64,000 nt of DNA from VRUE01 sp963707965 (GTDB lineage Bacteria; Actinomycetota; Thermoleophilia; Solirubrobacterales; 70-9). The stretch spans positions 496,001 to 560,000 of the forward strand of contig CAVPRR010000004.1 in NCBI GenBank assembly GCA_963707965.1, in the 5' to 3' direction. Shown here piece by piece: positions 17,858-25,450 of this stretch; positions within the stretch are counted from its first letter, which is position 1, and each line of letters begins with the position of its first letter. The notes beneath the pieces were generated by a model that was not told where the DNA came from, searched no databases, and saw nothing but the letters and a program-made list of their open reading frames with translations. Made by a program: the position numbers and the translations under genes.

Positions 17858-18442
17858 GTGGCACGGCCGTTGACGATCGGCCTCACCGGTGGCATTGCGG
17901 CTGGGAAGTCAGAGGCGCTGGCCGCCTTCGCACGGTTAGGGGCGGCGACGATCTCCAGCGACGCTGTCGTTCACGAGCTGCTCGACTCCGAACCCCTGCT
18001 GAGCCGCTTGGCCGAGCGGTGGGGGCCGGCGATCGCTCCGGCGGGGCGCGTGGATCGCCAGAGGGTCGGCGAGATCGTCTTCGCCGAGGCGGAGGAGTTG
18101 AGTTGGCTGGAGTCGCAGATTCATCCCCTGGTCGGGGAGAGGATCGGCGCCTGGTTGGCGTCGCTGCCCGAGGAGACCGAGGTGGCCGTGGTCGAGGTGC
18201 CCCTGCTCTTCGAGTCCGGGATGGACGGCGTATTCGATACCACCGTCGCTGTCGTCACCTCAGATGCGATGCGGCGCACCCGGGCCGAGGCGCGTGGCCA
18301 CGCGCTCGTCGGCGAGCGCGAGGCGCGCCAGTTCACGCAGGATGAGAAGGCGTCGCGCGCGGAGCACGTGATCGAGAACGACGGCAGCATCAAGGATCTC
18401 GAAGGGGCCCTGTCCACCCTTGTCGACATGCTGTTGGAATGA
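17858..18442 (+). CDS. coaE: Dephospho-CoA kinase
   Basis: CoaE phosphorylates dephospho-CoA in the last step of CoA synthesis. The 194-residue P-loop kinase has Walker A GGIAAGKS (residues 11-18), SSDAVVHELL (the DxxxH substrate motif), the EVPLLFESG lid segment, and VVTSDAMRRTRAEAR. Length matches the family (~200). The GTG start lies 8 bases after rpsA, and the stop overlaps the next gene as ATGA. rpsA-coaE linkage is common in actinobacteria. The pan genes for earlier CoA steps are 18 kb away. Confidence 0.95.
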   Translation: MARPLTIGLTGGIAAGKSEALAAFARLGAATISSDAVVHELLDSEPLLSRLAERWGPAIAPAGRVDRQRVGEIVFAEAEELSWLESQIHPLVGERIGAWLASLPEETEVAVVEVPLLFESGMDGVFDTTVAVVTSDAMRRTRAEARGHALVGEREARQFTQDEKASRAEHVIENDGSIKDLEGALSTLVDMLLE

Positions 18443-19011
18443 AGCGCGGGGGTAGGCGGCGGCGATTTCTGCTTGCGGCCGTTGCGGTTGGCGTGGTCAC
18501 CGTTGCTGCATTCGCCCTGGCGGGCAAGTTTGGCAATGTGATCCGCGAGCTGACCCTCCCCCTGCGTCATGAGGACATAATTCGCCAGCAGGCGCACGAC
18601 AAGGGTGTCGACGCTTCGCTGATAGCGGCCGTCATCTACGCTGAGTCCCGCTTCCGCGATCAGACGTCGCACGCGGGGGCACGGGGCCTGATGCAGATCA
18701 CACCGGCAACAGCCCACGAGATCGAGAAGCAGAGTGGGGGTACGACGTTCAGGTTGGTGGACCTCAGCAATCCGGATATCAACATCCGCTACGGAACCTT
18801 CTACCTGGGCGCCCTGCTCGACCGCTACGACGGCAACGAGGTGGCGGCGTTGGCGGCCTACAACGCGGGGCCGACGCAGGTTGACCGTTGGGGTGGGCCA
18901 ACCCTGACCCTGAGCGACATCTCCCTCGACGAGACGCGCAGCTATGTGGTCGAGGTTCTCGACAGGCGGCACGCCTACAGGAACGAGTACGCAAGGGAGC
19001 TGGGGTATTGA
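18439..19011 (+). CDS. Lytic transglycosylase (SLT domain)
   Basis: The 190-residue exported enzyme cleaves peptidoglycan glycan strands. A basic N-terminus and one hydrophobic helix (about residues 8-27) form a signal or anchor. The SLT (Slt70-like, family 1) domain carries the catalytic Glu in YAESRFR, then GARGLMQITPATA and the AYNAGPTQVDRWGG segment. It overlaps coaE by 4 bases (ATGA) and the MFS gene by 4 bases (TTGA). Short length and lack of other domains suggest a housekeeping wall-remodelling enzyme. Confidence 0.93.
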   Translation: MKRGGRRRRFLLAAVAVGVVTVAAFALAGKFGNVIRELTLPLRHEDIIRQQAHDKGVDASLIAAVIYAESRFRDQTSHAGARGLMQITPATAHEIEKQSGGTTFRLVDLSNPDINIRYGTFYLGALLDRYDGNEVAALAAYNAGPTQVDRWGGPTLTLSDISLDETRSYVVEVLDRRHAYRNEYARELGY

Positions 19012-20378
19012 GCTCCGCCCCGCGACCCAGGGTTGCCGCTCTGGCGCTGGCGGTCGGCCTGGTGCTCGCCGACTCCTCGATCGTCGTCCTCGCCCTGCCG
19101 CAGATCTACCGCGATCTGGACACTGGCGTCGCCGGAGTCACCTGGGTGCTGGTCTCCTTCAACCTCGTCATGGCGCTGGTCGCCGTGCCCGCCGCGCACC
19201 TTGCCCGCCGTGTGGGCCCGGGTCGGGCAGCGGCCGTCGGGCTTGCGGTCTTCGCCGGTGCGGGGATCGCCTGCGGCCTCTCGTCTGAGCTGAGCACCCT
19301 GATCGCGGCGCGCTGCGTGCAGGCGCTGGGGGGTGCTGCTGCAGTGACCGCCGTGCTGGAGTTGCTGCCCGCCACGCTTGGGTCGGAGCGGCGCGCGGTC
19401 ACGATTTGGGCCGTTGCCGGAGCGACCGGCGCGGCGCTGGGCCCGGCGGTCGGGGGCCTGCTGACCGAGCTCGTCTCCTGGCAGTCGATCTTCTTCGTGC
19501 AGGCCCCGTTGGCGCTTGCCGCCGGCGTGCCGATCCTGGCGGTTGCCAGGCACGAGGCGGCGACCGGGGTGGTCGCGGCGGAGCTGCGGGGCACCGGCAG
19601 GCCCCACCTGCTCGCCAACCTGGCGCTGGCGATGGTCTCCGCGTCGATTGCGGCTGCTCTCTTCCTGCTCGTCCTGCTGCTGATCGAGGGCTGGCGGTTG
19701 ACGCCGATCGGGGCCGCCATCGTGGTCAGCGTCACGCCGCTTGCCGCCTTGCTCGGTGCCCGCCTCGAGCCCTCGACAATCAGCGCCCGGGCTCGCGCTG
19801 CGGCCGGGGCGATCCTCGTCTCGGGCGGGCTCGGTGGGTTGGCGCTGCTGCCGAAGGCAGAGGTTGCGCTGACCCTGCCGCCTCAGATCCTGGTTGGGAT
19901 CGGGCTCTCGCTGGTCCTTTCGGCGCTGACCGAGACGGCGCTGGCTGGACGCGCGCCGCAGGCGATTCACGGGGGCTGGACGATCTCGGCCCGCCATGCC
20001 GGCGTCGCGGTCGGATTGATCGCGCTGACGCCCCTCTTCACCTCCGACATCGCCCAGCAGCGCCACGATGCGATCGACGCCGGCACCGCGGTCGTGCTCG
20101 ATTCCCGTGTCAGCCCGCTGCTGAAGCTGGAGCTGTCGCAGCGGATCGACGAACGGCTGGAGAGCGAGCGTGGCCGGGTGCCGACGATCGGCCCCGCCTT
20201 CGAACCGCTTCCGGACGATCCCGCCGACCGCTATGCGGTGCTGCAGCTGCGCAGCGAACTCCAGGATCAGCTCGACCGCGGCGCCACCCATGCCTTCAGT
20301 CCCTCATTCGGGCTCGGCGCCCTGCTTGGCCTGCTGGCCCTGGTCCCGATCGGTCTGGCACGAAGGGTCGACCTGTGA
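19008..20378 (+). CDS. MFS transporter, EmrB/QacA-like
   Basis: The 456-residue multi-pass protein starts with LADSSIVVLALPQIYRDLD, the motif-D1 region of the drug:H+ antiporter branch, and has about a dozen hydrophobic helices. A long soluble loop near the C-terminus (about residues 345-425), rich in charged residues, precedes the last helix and is unusual. The TTG at 19008 overlaps the upstream TGA; a longer frame from 18888 merely runs through the transglycosylase gene. The next gene begins 4 bases before this stop. The substrate is unknown. Confidence 0.82.
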   Translation: MSSAPRPRVAALALAVGLVLADSSIVVLALPQIYRDLDTGVAGVTWVLVSFNLVMALVAVPAAHLARRVGPGRAAAVGLAVFAGAGIACGLSSELSTLIAARCVQALGGAAAVTAVLELLPATLGSERRAVTIWAVAGATGAALGPAVGGLLTELVSWQSIFFVQAPLALAAGVPILAVARHEAATGVVAAELRGTGRPHLLANLALAMVSASIAAALFLLVLLLIEGWRLTPIGAAIVVSVTPLAALLGARLEPSTISARARAAAGAILVSGGLGGLALLPKAEVALTLPPQILVGIGLSLVLSALTETALAGRAPQAIHGGWTISARHAGVAVGLIALTPLFTSDIAQQRHDAIDAGTAVVLDSRVSPLLKLELSQRIDERLESERGRVPTIGPAFEPLPDDPADRYAVLQLRSELQDQLDRGATHAFSPSFGLGALLGLLALVPIGLARRVDL

Positions 20379-20911
20379 ACCCCGCGCGCCAGGCCAGGAC
20401 CCTGGTCATCGCGGCGGTTGTCGCCTCGCTGGCGCTCACGGGCATCTACCTGGCCGCCGGGGGGGCGTCCTATGTTCCGGCCAAGACTCAGGACCCGTGC
20501 GAGCACCGGCCCTGGCGCAACCCCGAAGGCATCGAACAGATCGTCGAGCAGTTTTCGTTCTCGGCCCTCGATGGCGCCGCCTGCGAGCTTGGCGTCACCC
20601 GGGAGAGGCTCGCCCGGGCACTGGCCACGCCACGTTCGCGAGAACGGTTCATGCAGCGATACGGGATCGACGATGCCGAGCTCGCCCGGGCGCTCCGCGC
20701 CGGCCTGGTGCGCGCGGTCGACGACGCCGAGGCTGCCGGGGCGCTGAGCCCGCTGCTCGCGGGGCCGCTGCGCGAAACGGTCCGGAGGATCCCAATCGAC
20801 CAGGCGATCGAACTGATCCGCGACGCCCGCTCGCTGCTCGACAACGTCCAGAGCTTCCTGGGGCCGGCTCAGGGGCTCCTCGAACAGTTTCTTCCCGGCA
20901 TCGCTCCCTGA
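20375..20911 (+). CDS. Membrane-anchored protein of unknown function
   Basis: The 178-residue product has one N-terminal hydrophobic helix (about residues 9-30) and a helical, Arg/Ala/Glu-rich extracytoplasmic domain with two cysteines, including RERLARALATPRSRE-like repeated helices. I recognise no family. The GTG overlaps the MFS stop by 4 bases (GTGA), so it is probably made together with that transporter and may interact with its long external loop. A 20-base tandem duplication covers its stop codon. Confidence 0.7.
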   Translation: MNPARQARTLVIAAVVASLALTGIYLAAGGASYVPAKTQDPCEHRPWRNPEGIEQIVEQFSFSALDGAACELGVTRERLARALATPRSRERFMQRYGIDDAELARALRAGLVRAVDDAEAAGALSPLLAGPLRETVRRIPIDQAIELIRDARSLLDNVQSFLGPAQGLLEQFLPGIAP

Positions 20912-20942
20912 TCGAAACGCCGGGTCCCTGATCGAAACGCCC
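20905..20942. repeat. 20-base tandem duplication across the stop of the 20375 gene
   Basis: The unit TCCCTGATCGAAACGCCGGG at 20905-20924 is followed by a near-identical 18-base copy. The true TGA is in the first unit. Confidence 0.8.
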
Positions 20943-20953
20943 GCCCGCTGCGC

Positions 20954-21205
20954 TCAGCCGCCCTTGATCTGAAAGCGCTTGCTTCCGGGTTGCCAGCGGA
21001 TTCCGGAGATCAGCTCTTCCGGGCTGGCCCCGAGGGCCCCGGCGAGCTTGACGATGGTCCCCAGCCGCGGCTCTCGGCCACCGCGCTCGAGCAGGGAGAT
21101 CTCAGTTCGGTGCAGCTCGCAGAGGAAGCCAAGCTCCTCCTGTGAGATTTCCTTCTTCTGTCGCGCATTGCGCAGGTTGATGGCGAAACGATCGCGTGGT
21201 TTCAT
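20954..21205 (-). CDS. XRE-family helix-turn-helix regulator
   Basis: The 83-residue protein is almost entirely an HTH_3/XRE DNA-binding domain: NLRNARQKKEISQEELGF, CELHRTEISLLERGGREPR and VKLAGALGASPEEL. The ATG at 21205 is preferred over an upstream in-frame TTG at 21247, because a palindromic operator-like block would otherwise be coding. It is divergent from uvrB across 91 bases. Such small stand-alone regulators usually control themselves and the neighbouring promoter. Its ligand or partner is unknown. Confidence 0.85.
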   Translation of the reverse strand: MKPRDRFAINLRNARQKKEISQEELGFLCELHRTEISLLERGGREPRLGTIVKLAGALGASPEELISGIRWQPGSKRFQIKGG

Positions 21206-21220
21206 GCAGGGATTCTCTGA

Positions 21221-21245
21221 GTCTGTCGACAGAAGGTCTACAGAC
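21221..21245. promoter_or_regulatory. Operator-like palindromes between XRE gene and uvrB
   Basis: The perfect palindrome TCTGTCGACAGA (21222-21233) and an outer pair GTCTGT...ACAGAC (21221-21226 and 21240-21245) give three copies of the half-site TCTGT/ACAGA in 25 bases. It is the obvious binding site for the divergent XRE protein. Confidence 0.6.
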
Positions 21246-21284
21246 AAAGCCCTTCTCCCGATGGTAGCAGCGGGTGGGCGGCGC

Positions 21285-21290
21285 TATGGT
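21285..21290 (+). promoter_or_regulatory. -10 hexamer TATGGT of uvrB, leaderless arrangement
   Basis: TATGGT ends 6 bases before the uvrB ATG at 21297. No GAAC-N4-GTTC LexA box is visible nearby. Confidence 0.45.
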
Positions 21291-21296
21291 CAGCGG

Positions 21297-23294
21297 ATGC
21301 CGGAGTTCAAGTTGAATCCCGCGTACACGCCAACCGCGGACCAACCGCAGGCGATCGCGGCCCTGGCCGAGGGGCTGGGGGCCGGGGAAAGGTTCCAGAC
21401 GCTTCTGGGGGCGACGGGGACCGGCAAGACCTTCACGATGGCCGGGGCGATCGCGGCCGTGCAGCGTCCCTCCCTGGTGATCGCCCACAACAAGACGCTG
21501 GCCGCCCAGCTCTGCAACGAGTTCCGCGAGTTCTTCCCCGACAACGCGGTCGAGTACTTCGTCTCCTACTACGACTACTACCAGCCGGAGGCCTACGTTC
21601 CCGCTCAGGACCTCTACATCGAGAAGGACTCCTCGATCAACGACGAGATCGACCGCCTTCGCCACGCCGCCACCGCGGCGCTGTTCGCGCGGCGCGACGT
21701 GATCATCGTCGCCTCGGTCTCCTGCATCTACGGGATCGGCTCGCCCCAGGTCTACAGAGAAAAGATGCAGCTGTTCAAGGTCGGTGGCGAGATCGAACGC
21801 GACGAGGTGCTGCGCAAGCTGGTCAAGATGCAGTACCAGCGCAACGACACCGCGCTTGGCCGCGGCACCTTCCGGGCGCGGGGAGAGGTGCTGGAGATCA
21901 TGCCCTCCTACGCCGAGTCCGCCTACCGGATCTCGCTGTTCGGCGACGAGATCGAGGGGATCCAGCACTTCGACCCGCTGAGTGGGGAGGTGCTCGATAC
22001 GGTCGATCACGTCTCGATCTGGCCGGCCTCCCACTACGTGACCAGGGACGAGACGCTGGAACGGGCGGTGGAGGAGATCCGTGCGGAGCTGAATGCGCGC
22101 ACCGCGGAGCTGGAGGAGGAGGGCAAGCAGCTGGAGGCGCACCGGCTGCGCCAGCGCACCGCGTATGACATCGAGATGCTGAAGGAGCTGGGCTTCACCT
22201 CGGGGATCGAGAACTACTCGCGGATCCTCGACGGCCGCCCGCCCGGCAGCCCGCCCCACACCCTGATCGACTACTTCCCCGACGACTTCGTCTGCTTCAT
22301 GGACGAGTCCCACCAGACGGTTCCCCAGCTCGGTGGGATGTATGAGGGGGACCGCTCGCGCAAGCAGACGCTGGTCGACTACGGCTTCCGGCTCCCGTCT
22401 GCAATCGACAACCGCCCCCTCAAGTTCGGTGAGTTCCTCGACCGGGTCCAGCAGCTGGTGATGGTCTCGGCCACGCCGGGGCCGTTCGAGCGGGCGGAAT
22501 CGACGCGGATCGTCGAGCAGATCGTCCGCCCGACCGGAATCGTCGATCCAGCGATCGAGGTCCGCGAGACGAAGAACCAGATCGATGACCTGATGAACGA
22601 GGTCAGGGCCCGCGCCGAGGCGGGCGAGCGGGTTTTGGTGACGACGCTCACCAAGAAGATGGCCGAGGACCTGACCGGCTACCTGCTCGAGTACGGGATC
22701 AAGGTCCGCTACCTGCACTCCGAGGTCGACACCCTGGAGCGGATCCAGATCATCCGCGAGCTGCGACTTGGGGACTACGACGTCCTGGTGGGGGTCAACC
22801 TGCTGCGGGAGGGGCTCGACCTGCCCGAGGTCTCGCTGGTCGCGATCCTCGACGCCGACAAGGAGGGCTTTCTGCGCGGCGAGACCAGTCTCGTGCAGAC
22901 GATCGGCCGTGCCGCCCGCAACGTCAACGGCAGGGTGCTGATGTATGCGGACCGCGAGACCGACTCGATGCGCGCCGCGATCGGCGAGACGGAGAGGCGC
23001 AGAGCGATCCAGGTCGCCTACAACACCGAGCACGGGATCACCCCGGAGACCGTCCGCAAGGGGATCTCCGAGATGAGCGAGTTCCTGGCGATGGAGGACC
23101 GCGCGCCCCGCAAGCGCCGCCGCCGGCGCACCGAGGAGTTTGCGGACCCCGCCGAGCTTGAGCGCACGATCGTCTCGCTCGAGGAGGAGATGCTGGCTGC
23201 CGCCGACGACCTGCGCTTCGAGGAGGCCGCCCGGATCCGCGACGAGCTGAAGGAGCTGCGCCGCGACCTCGATGGCATGACCGCCGGGGCCTGA
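21297..23294 (+). CDS. uvrB: Excinuclease ABC subunit B
   Basis: UvrB is the damage-verifying helicase-like subunit of nucleotide excision repair; it is loaded by UvrA and recruits UvrC. The 665-residue protein has Walker A GATGTGKT, the beta-hairpin region with SYYDYYQPEAYVP, DESHQT (Walker B), helicase motifs V-VI (LREGLDLPEVSLVAILDADKEG, QTIGRAARN) and a C-terminal UVR domain with LEEEMLAAADDLRFEEAARIRDE. The ATG at 21297 gives the normal start. An upstream extension in the same frame overlaps the divergent XRE gene and is not real. Confidence 0.97.
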   Translation: MPEFKLNPAYTPTADQPQAIAALAEGLGAGERFQTLLGATGTGKTFTMAGAIAAVQRPSLVIAHNKTLAAQLCNEFREFFPDNAVEYFVSYYDYYQPEAYVPAQDLYIEKDSSINDEIDRLRHAATAALFARRDVIIVASVSCIYGIGSPQVYREKMQLFKVGGEIERDEVLRKLVKMQYQRNDTALGRGTFRARGEVLEIMPSYAESAYRISLFGDEIEGIQHFDPLSGEVLDTVDHVSIWPASHYVTRDETLERAVEEIRAELNARTAELEEEGKQLEAHRLRQRTAYDIEMLKELGFTSGIENYSRILDGRPPGSPPHTLIDYFPDDFVCFMDESHQTVPQLGGMYEGDRSRKQTLVDYGFRLPSAIDNRPLKFGEFLDRVQQLVMVSATPGPFERAESTRIVEQIVRPTGIVDPAIEVRETKNQIDDLMNEVRARAEAGERVLVTTLTKKMAEDLTGYLLEYGIKVRYLHSEVDTLERIQIIRELRLGDYDVLVGVNLLREGLDLPEVSLVAILDADKEGFLRGETSLVQTIGRAARNVNGRVLMYADRETDSMRAAIGETERRRAIQVAYNTEHGITPETVRKGISEMSEFLAMEDRAPRKRRRRRTEEFADPAELERTIVSLEEEMLAAADDLRFEEAARIRDELKELRRDLDGMTAGA

Positions 23295-23352
23295 GTCGGC
23301 CCTGGGGCACGGCGCTCGACCCGCACGATTGGCGCGTGCGAGCATCCGGCGC

Positions 23353-24765
23353 GTGACGATCTGCACGGAGGTCGGGGAGTGGGCGGCTGGACTGCAGCCG
23401 GCCGACCTGCCGCCCGGCGTGCGCGAGCGGGCAGAGCTGCAGGCGAAGAGCATCGCGGCCGGGCGCGCCGCGGGTGAGAGCGCGGCGGCGCCGTTTGCCG
23501 CGGTGGCCCCCGACGGCCCGGTTGGCGAGGTATACCGCTCGGCCGCGGCCTCGATCGCCCACGATTGGGACGACTACCTGTTCATGGGGCACACCGGCCA
23601 CTCGGCGGTGCCGGCCGCGGCGGCGTTCGCAGGCGATCCCGAGCGCGCCCTCCTGGCACAGGTCGCCGCCAACGAGATCGCCGGCCGGCTGGGCGCGGCG
23701 CTCTTCCTCGGCCCCCACAACGGGCAATTCTGGGCCTCGATCCACTGCGCCTCCGCCGCGGTTGCCGCCGCGGTCGGCCTCGGCCTCGACGCACCGCGCA
23801 CCGCGCAGGCGCTGGCGATCGCCCTCTACCAGCCGCCGTACGGGATGTGGCCCGGGTTCATGGGGCCGACGAGCAAGCTGCTCACCGCCGCCGAGCCGGC
23901 GGCGGCCGGGGCGCGTGCAGCGCTGCTGGCGGCCGATGGCGTCAGCGGCGCCCTGGATGTCATCGAGCACCCGCGTGGCGTTCTCGCCAACCTGTCCTTC
24001 GCGCCCCGTCCGGCGATGTTCGGCGGTCTGGGAAGCGTCTGGCTCACCGACACGCTCGCCTTCAAGCGGCTGCCCGGTTGCGCCTACCTGCAGTCGGTCA
24101 GCGAGGCAGCGTGCTCGGCCGAGGTCGAGGGCGGCGATGTGGCCGCGGTGGAGATCGCCGCCGGCTGGCTGACCTGTGAGATGGAGGCGCTTGGCGCCGG
24201 TCCCGACCTCTCGCCCGTCCGGGTCAACTTCTCGGCGCGCCTCAGCACGGCGATCGCGCTGATCGCCGGCCGGCTCACACCGGCTGAGCTGGAGCCCGCC
24301 TGGCTTGCTGCGAACGAAGATGAGATCCGGGCGCTCTCAGCGAGGGTGACGCTGCGCCACGTCCCGGCGTTGACGGCGAAGACCCTGCTGGGCACGCTGG
24401 ACGCGGGTGCCTCGCCCGATGACATCGGCCTGCGCGACCTGCTGCGCATCCGACGTCGCCTCGGCGACGTCAACATGGACGAGGCCAATCCCGGCCCGGC
24501 CCTGCTGCGCGCGATGGCCGCCGATCGCGACCTGCGCCGCACGCTGGGGAGCGCCCTGCGAGCGCGCCTGGCGGGGCGCGCCGGCGCGGGCGGCATCGAG
24601 GGCCTTGACGTCGCGGCGCTGCGCATGACGTTTCCGAGCCAGATGCGGATCCGTCTTCGCGACGGCACCGTGCGCGTCGTCGAGGGGGCCGAGCCGGGCT
24701 CCTGCGGCCGCCCGGTCGACGAGCAGCGCGCGGTTGTGGAGGAGAAGCTGCGGGTCGCCGGCTGA
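23353..24765 (+). CDS. MmgE/PrpD family protein
   Basis: The ~470-residue soluble protein matches the MmgE/PrpD fold of 2-methylcitrate dehydratase, cis-aconitate decarboxylase and relatives. It has an all-helical N-domain with a conserved ALLAQVAANEIAGRLGAAL-type helix and a SIHCASAAVAAAVGLGLDA segment, and a C-terminal alpha/beta domain. The histidine of the family's HPG motif is replaced by GHTGHSA, so activity is uncertain. No prpB/prpC genes are adjacent. The start is unsure: the GTG at 23353 gives VTICTEVGEW, and a TTG at 23329 is possible. It lies 58 bases after uvrB on the same strand. Confidence 0.72.
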   Translation: MTICTEVGEWAAGLQPADLPPGVRERAELQAKSIAAGRAAGESAAAPFAAVAPDGPVGEVYRSAAASIAHDWDDYLFMGHTGHSAVPAAAAFAGDPERALLAQVAANEIAGRLGAALFLGPHNGQFWASIHCASAAVAAAVGLGLDAPRTAQALAIALYQPPYGMWPGFMGPTSKLLTAAEPAAAGARAALLAADGVSGALDVIEHPRGVLANLSFAPRPAMFGGLGSVWLTDTLAFKRLPGCAYLQSVSEAACSAEVEGGDVAAVEIAAGWLTCEMEALGAGPDLSPVRVNFSARLSTAIALIAGRLTPAELEPAWLAANEDEIRALSARVTLRHVPALTAKTLLGTLDAGASPDDIGLRDLLRIRRRLGDVNMDEANPGPALLRAMAADRDLRRTLGSALRARLAGRAGAGGIEGLDVAALRMTFPSQMRIRLRDGTVRVVEGAEPGSCGRPVDEQRAVVEEKLRVAG

Positions 24766-24818
24766 TCGAGGAGGCTCAGCCCGGCTGATCGAGGAGGGCT
24801 CAGCCCGGCTGGTCGAGG
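24758..24818. repeat. 23-24 base tandem duplication covering two convergent stops
   Basis: Units begin at 24758, 24781 and (partial) 24805, each starting CCGGCTG. The stop of the MmgE/PrpD gene lies in unit 1 and the stop and last residues of the response regulator lie in units 2-3. Confidence 0.8.
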
Positions 24819-25450
24819 AAGCGCAGCACGGCGAGCACCCGGCGGTGGTCCTCGGAGCTGGCGGGCAGGTCGAGCTTGCCGAAGATGCCGGTGACGTGCT
24901 TCTCGACGGCTCGTTCGGTGACGACCAGCTCGGCGGCGATCGCCGCGTTGGAGCGGCCCTCCGCCATCAGCCCGAGCACCTCGCGCTCGCGCGGTGTCAG
25001 CTCTGCGAGCGGGTCGTCGGGACGGGCACGCCCCAGCATGTGCGACACCACTTCGGGGTCGAGGACCGAGCCGCCCCCGCCCACCCTGCGCACCGCGTCC
25101 GCGAGGGCGTCGATGTCCGTGACCCGGTCCTTGAGCAGGTAGCCGAGCCCCTCGGCGCTCTCCGCCAGCAGCTCGCGCGCGTAGGCGACCTCGACGTACT
25201 GGGAGAGGACGAGGACCGAGACCTCCGGCAGCTCGGTGCGGATCTCGCGTGCCGCACGCAGGCCCTCGTCCGTGTGGGTGGGCGGCATCCGCACGTCGAC
25301 CACGGCGACGTCGGGCTTGTGGGCACGGACCTTGCGCAGCAGCTCCTCGGCGTCGGCGGCCTGGCCGACCACGTCGAGCCCGGCCTCTTCGAGCAGGCGC
25401 ACGACTCCCTCGCGCAGCAGCGCAGAGTCGTCGGCGACGACTACCCGCAC
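24800..25450 (-). CDS. NarL/FixJ-family response regulator
   Basis: The 216-residue regulator has a receiver domain with acidic pocket DDS (7-9), phosphoacceptor Asp52 in VVDVRMPP, and Lys in YLLKD. A LuxR-type helix-turn-helix follows (LTPREREVLGLMAEGRSNAAIAAELV). It overlaps the 3' end of the upstream sensor kinase gene by 10 bases, starting at GTG 25450, so they form a cotranscribed two-component pair. The divergent MMPL exporter is a plausible target, by position only. Confidence 0.94.
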   Translation of the reverse strand: MRVVVADDSALLREGVVRLLEEAGLDVVGQAADAEELLRKVRAHKPDVAVVDVRMPPTHTDEGLRAAREIRTELPEVSVLVLSQYVEVAYARELLAESAEGLGYLLKDRVTDIDALADAVRRVGGGGSVLDPEVVSHMLGRARPDDPLAELTPREREVLGLMAEGRSNAAIAAELVVTERAVEKHVTGIFGKLDLPASSEDHRRVLAVLRFLDQPG

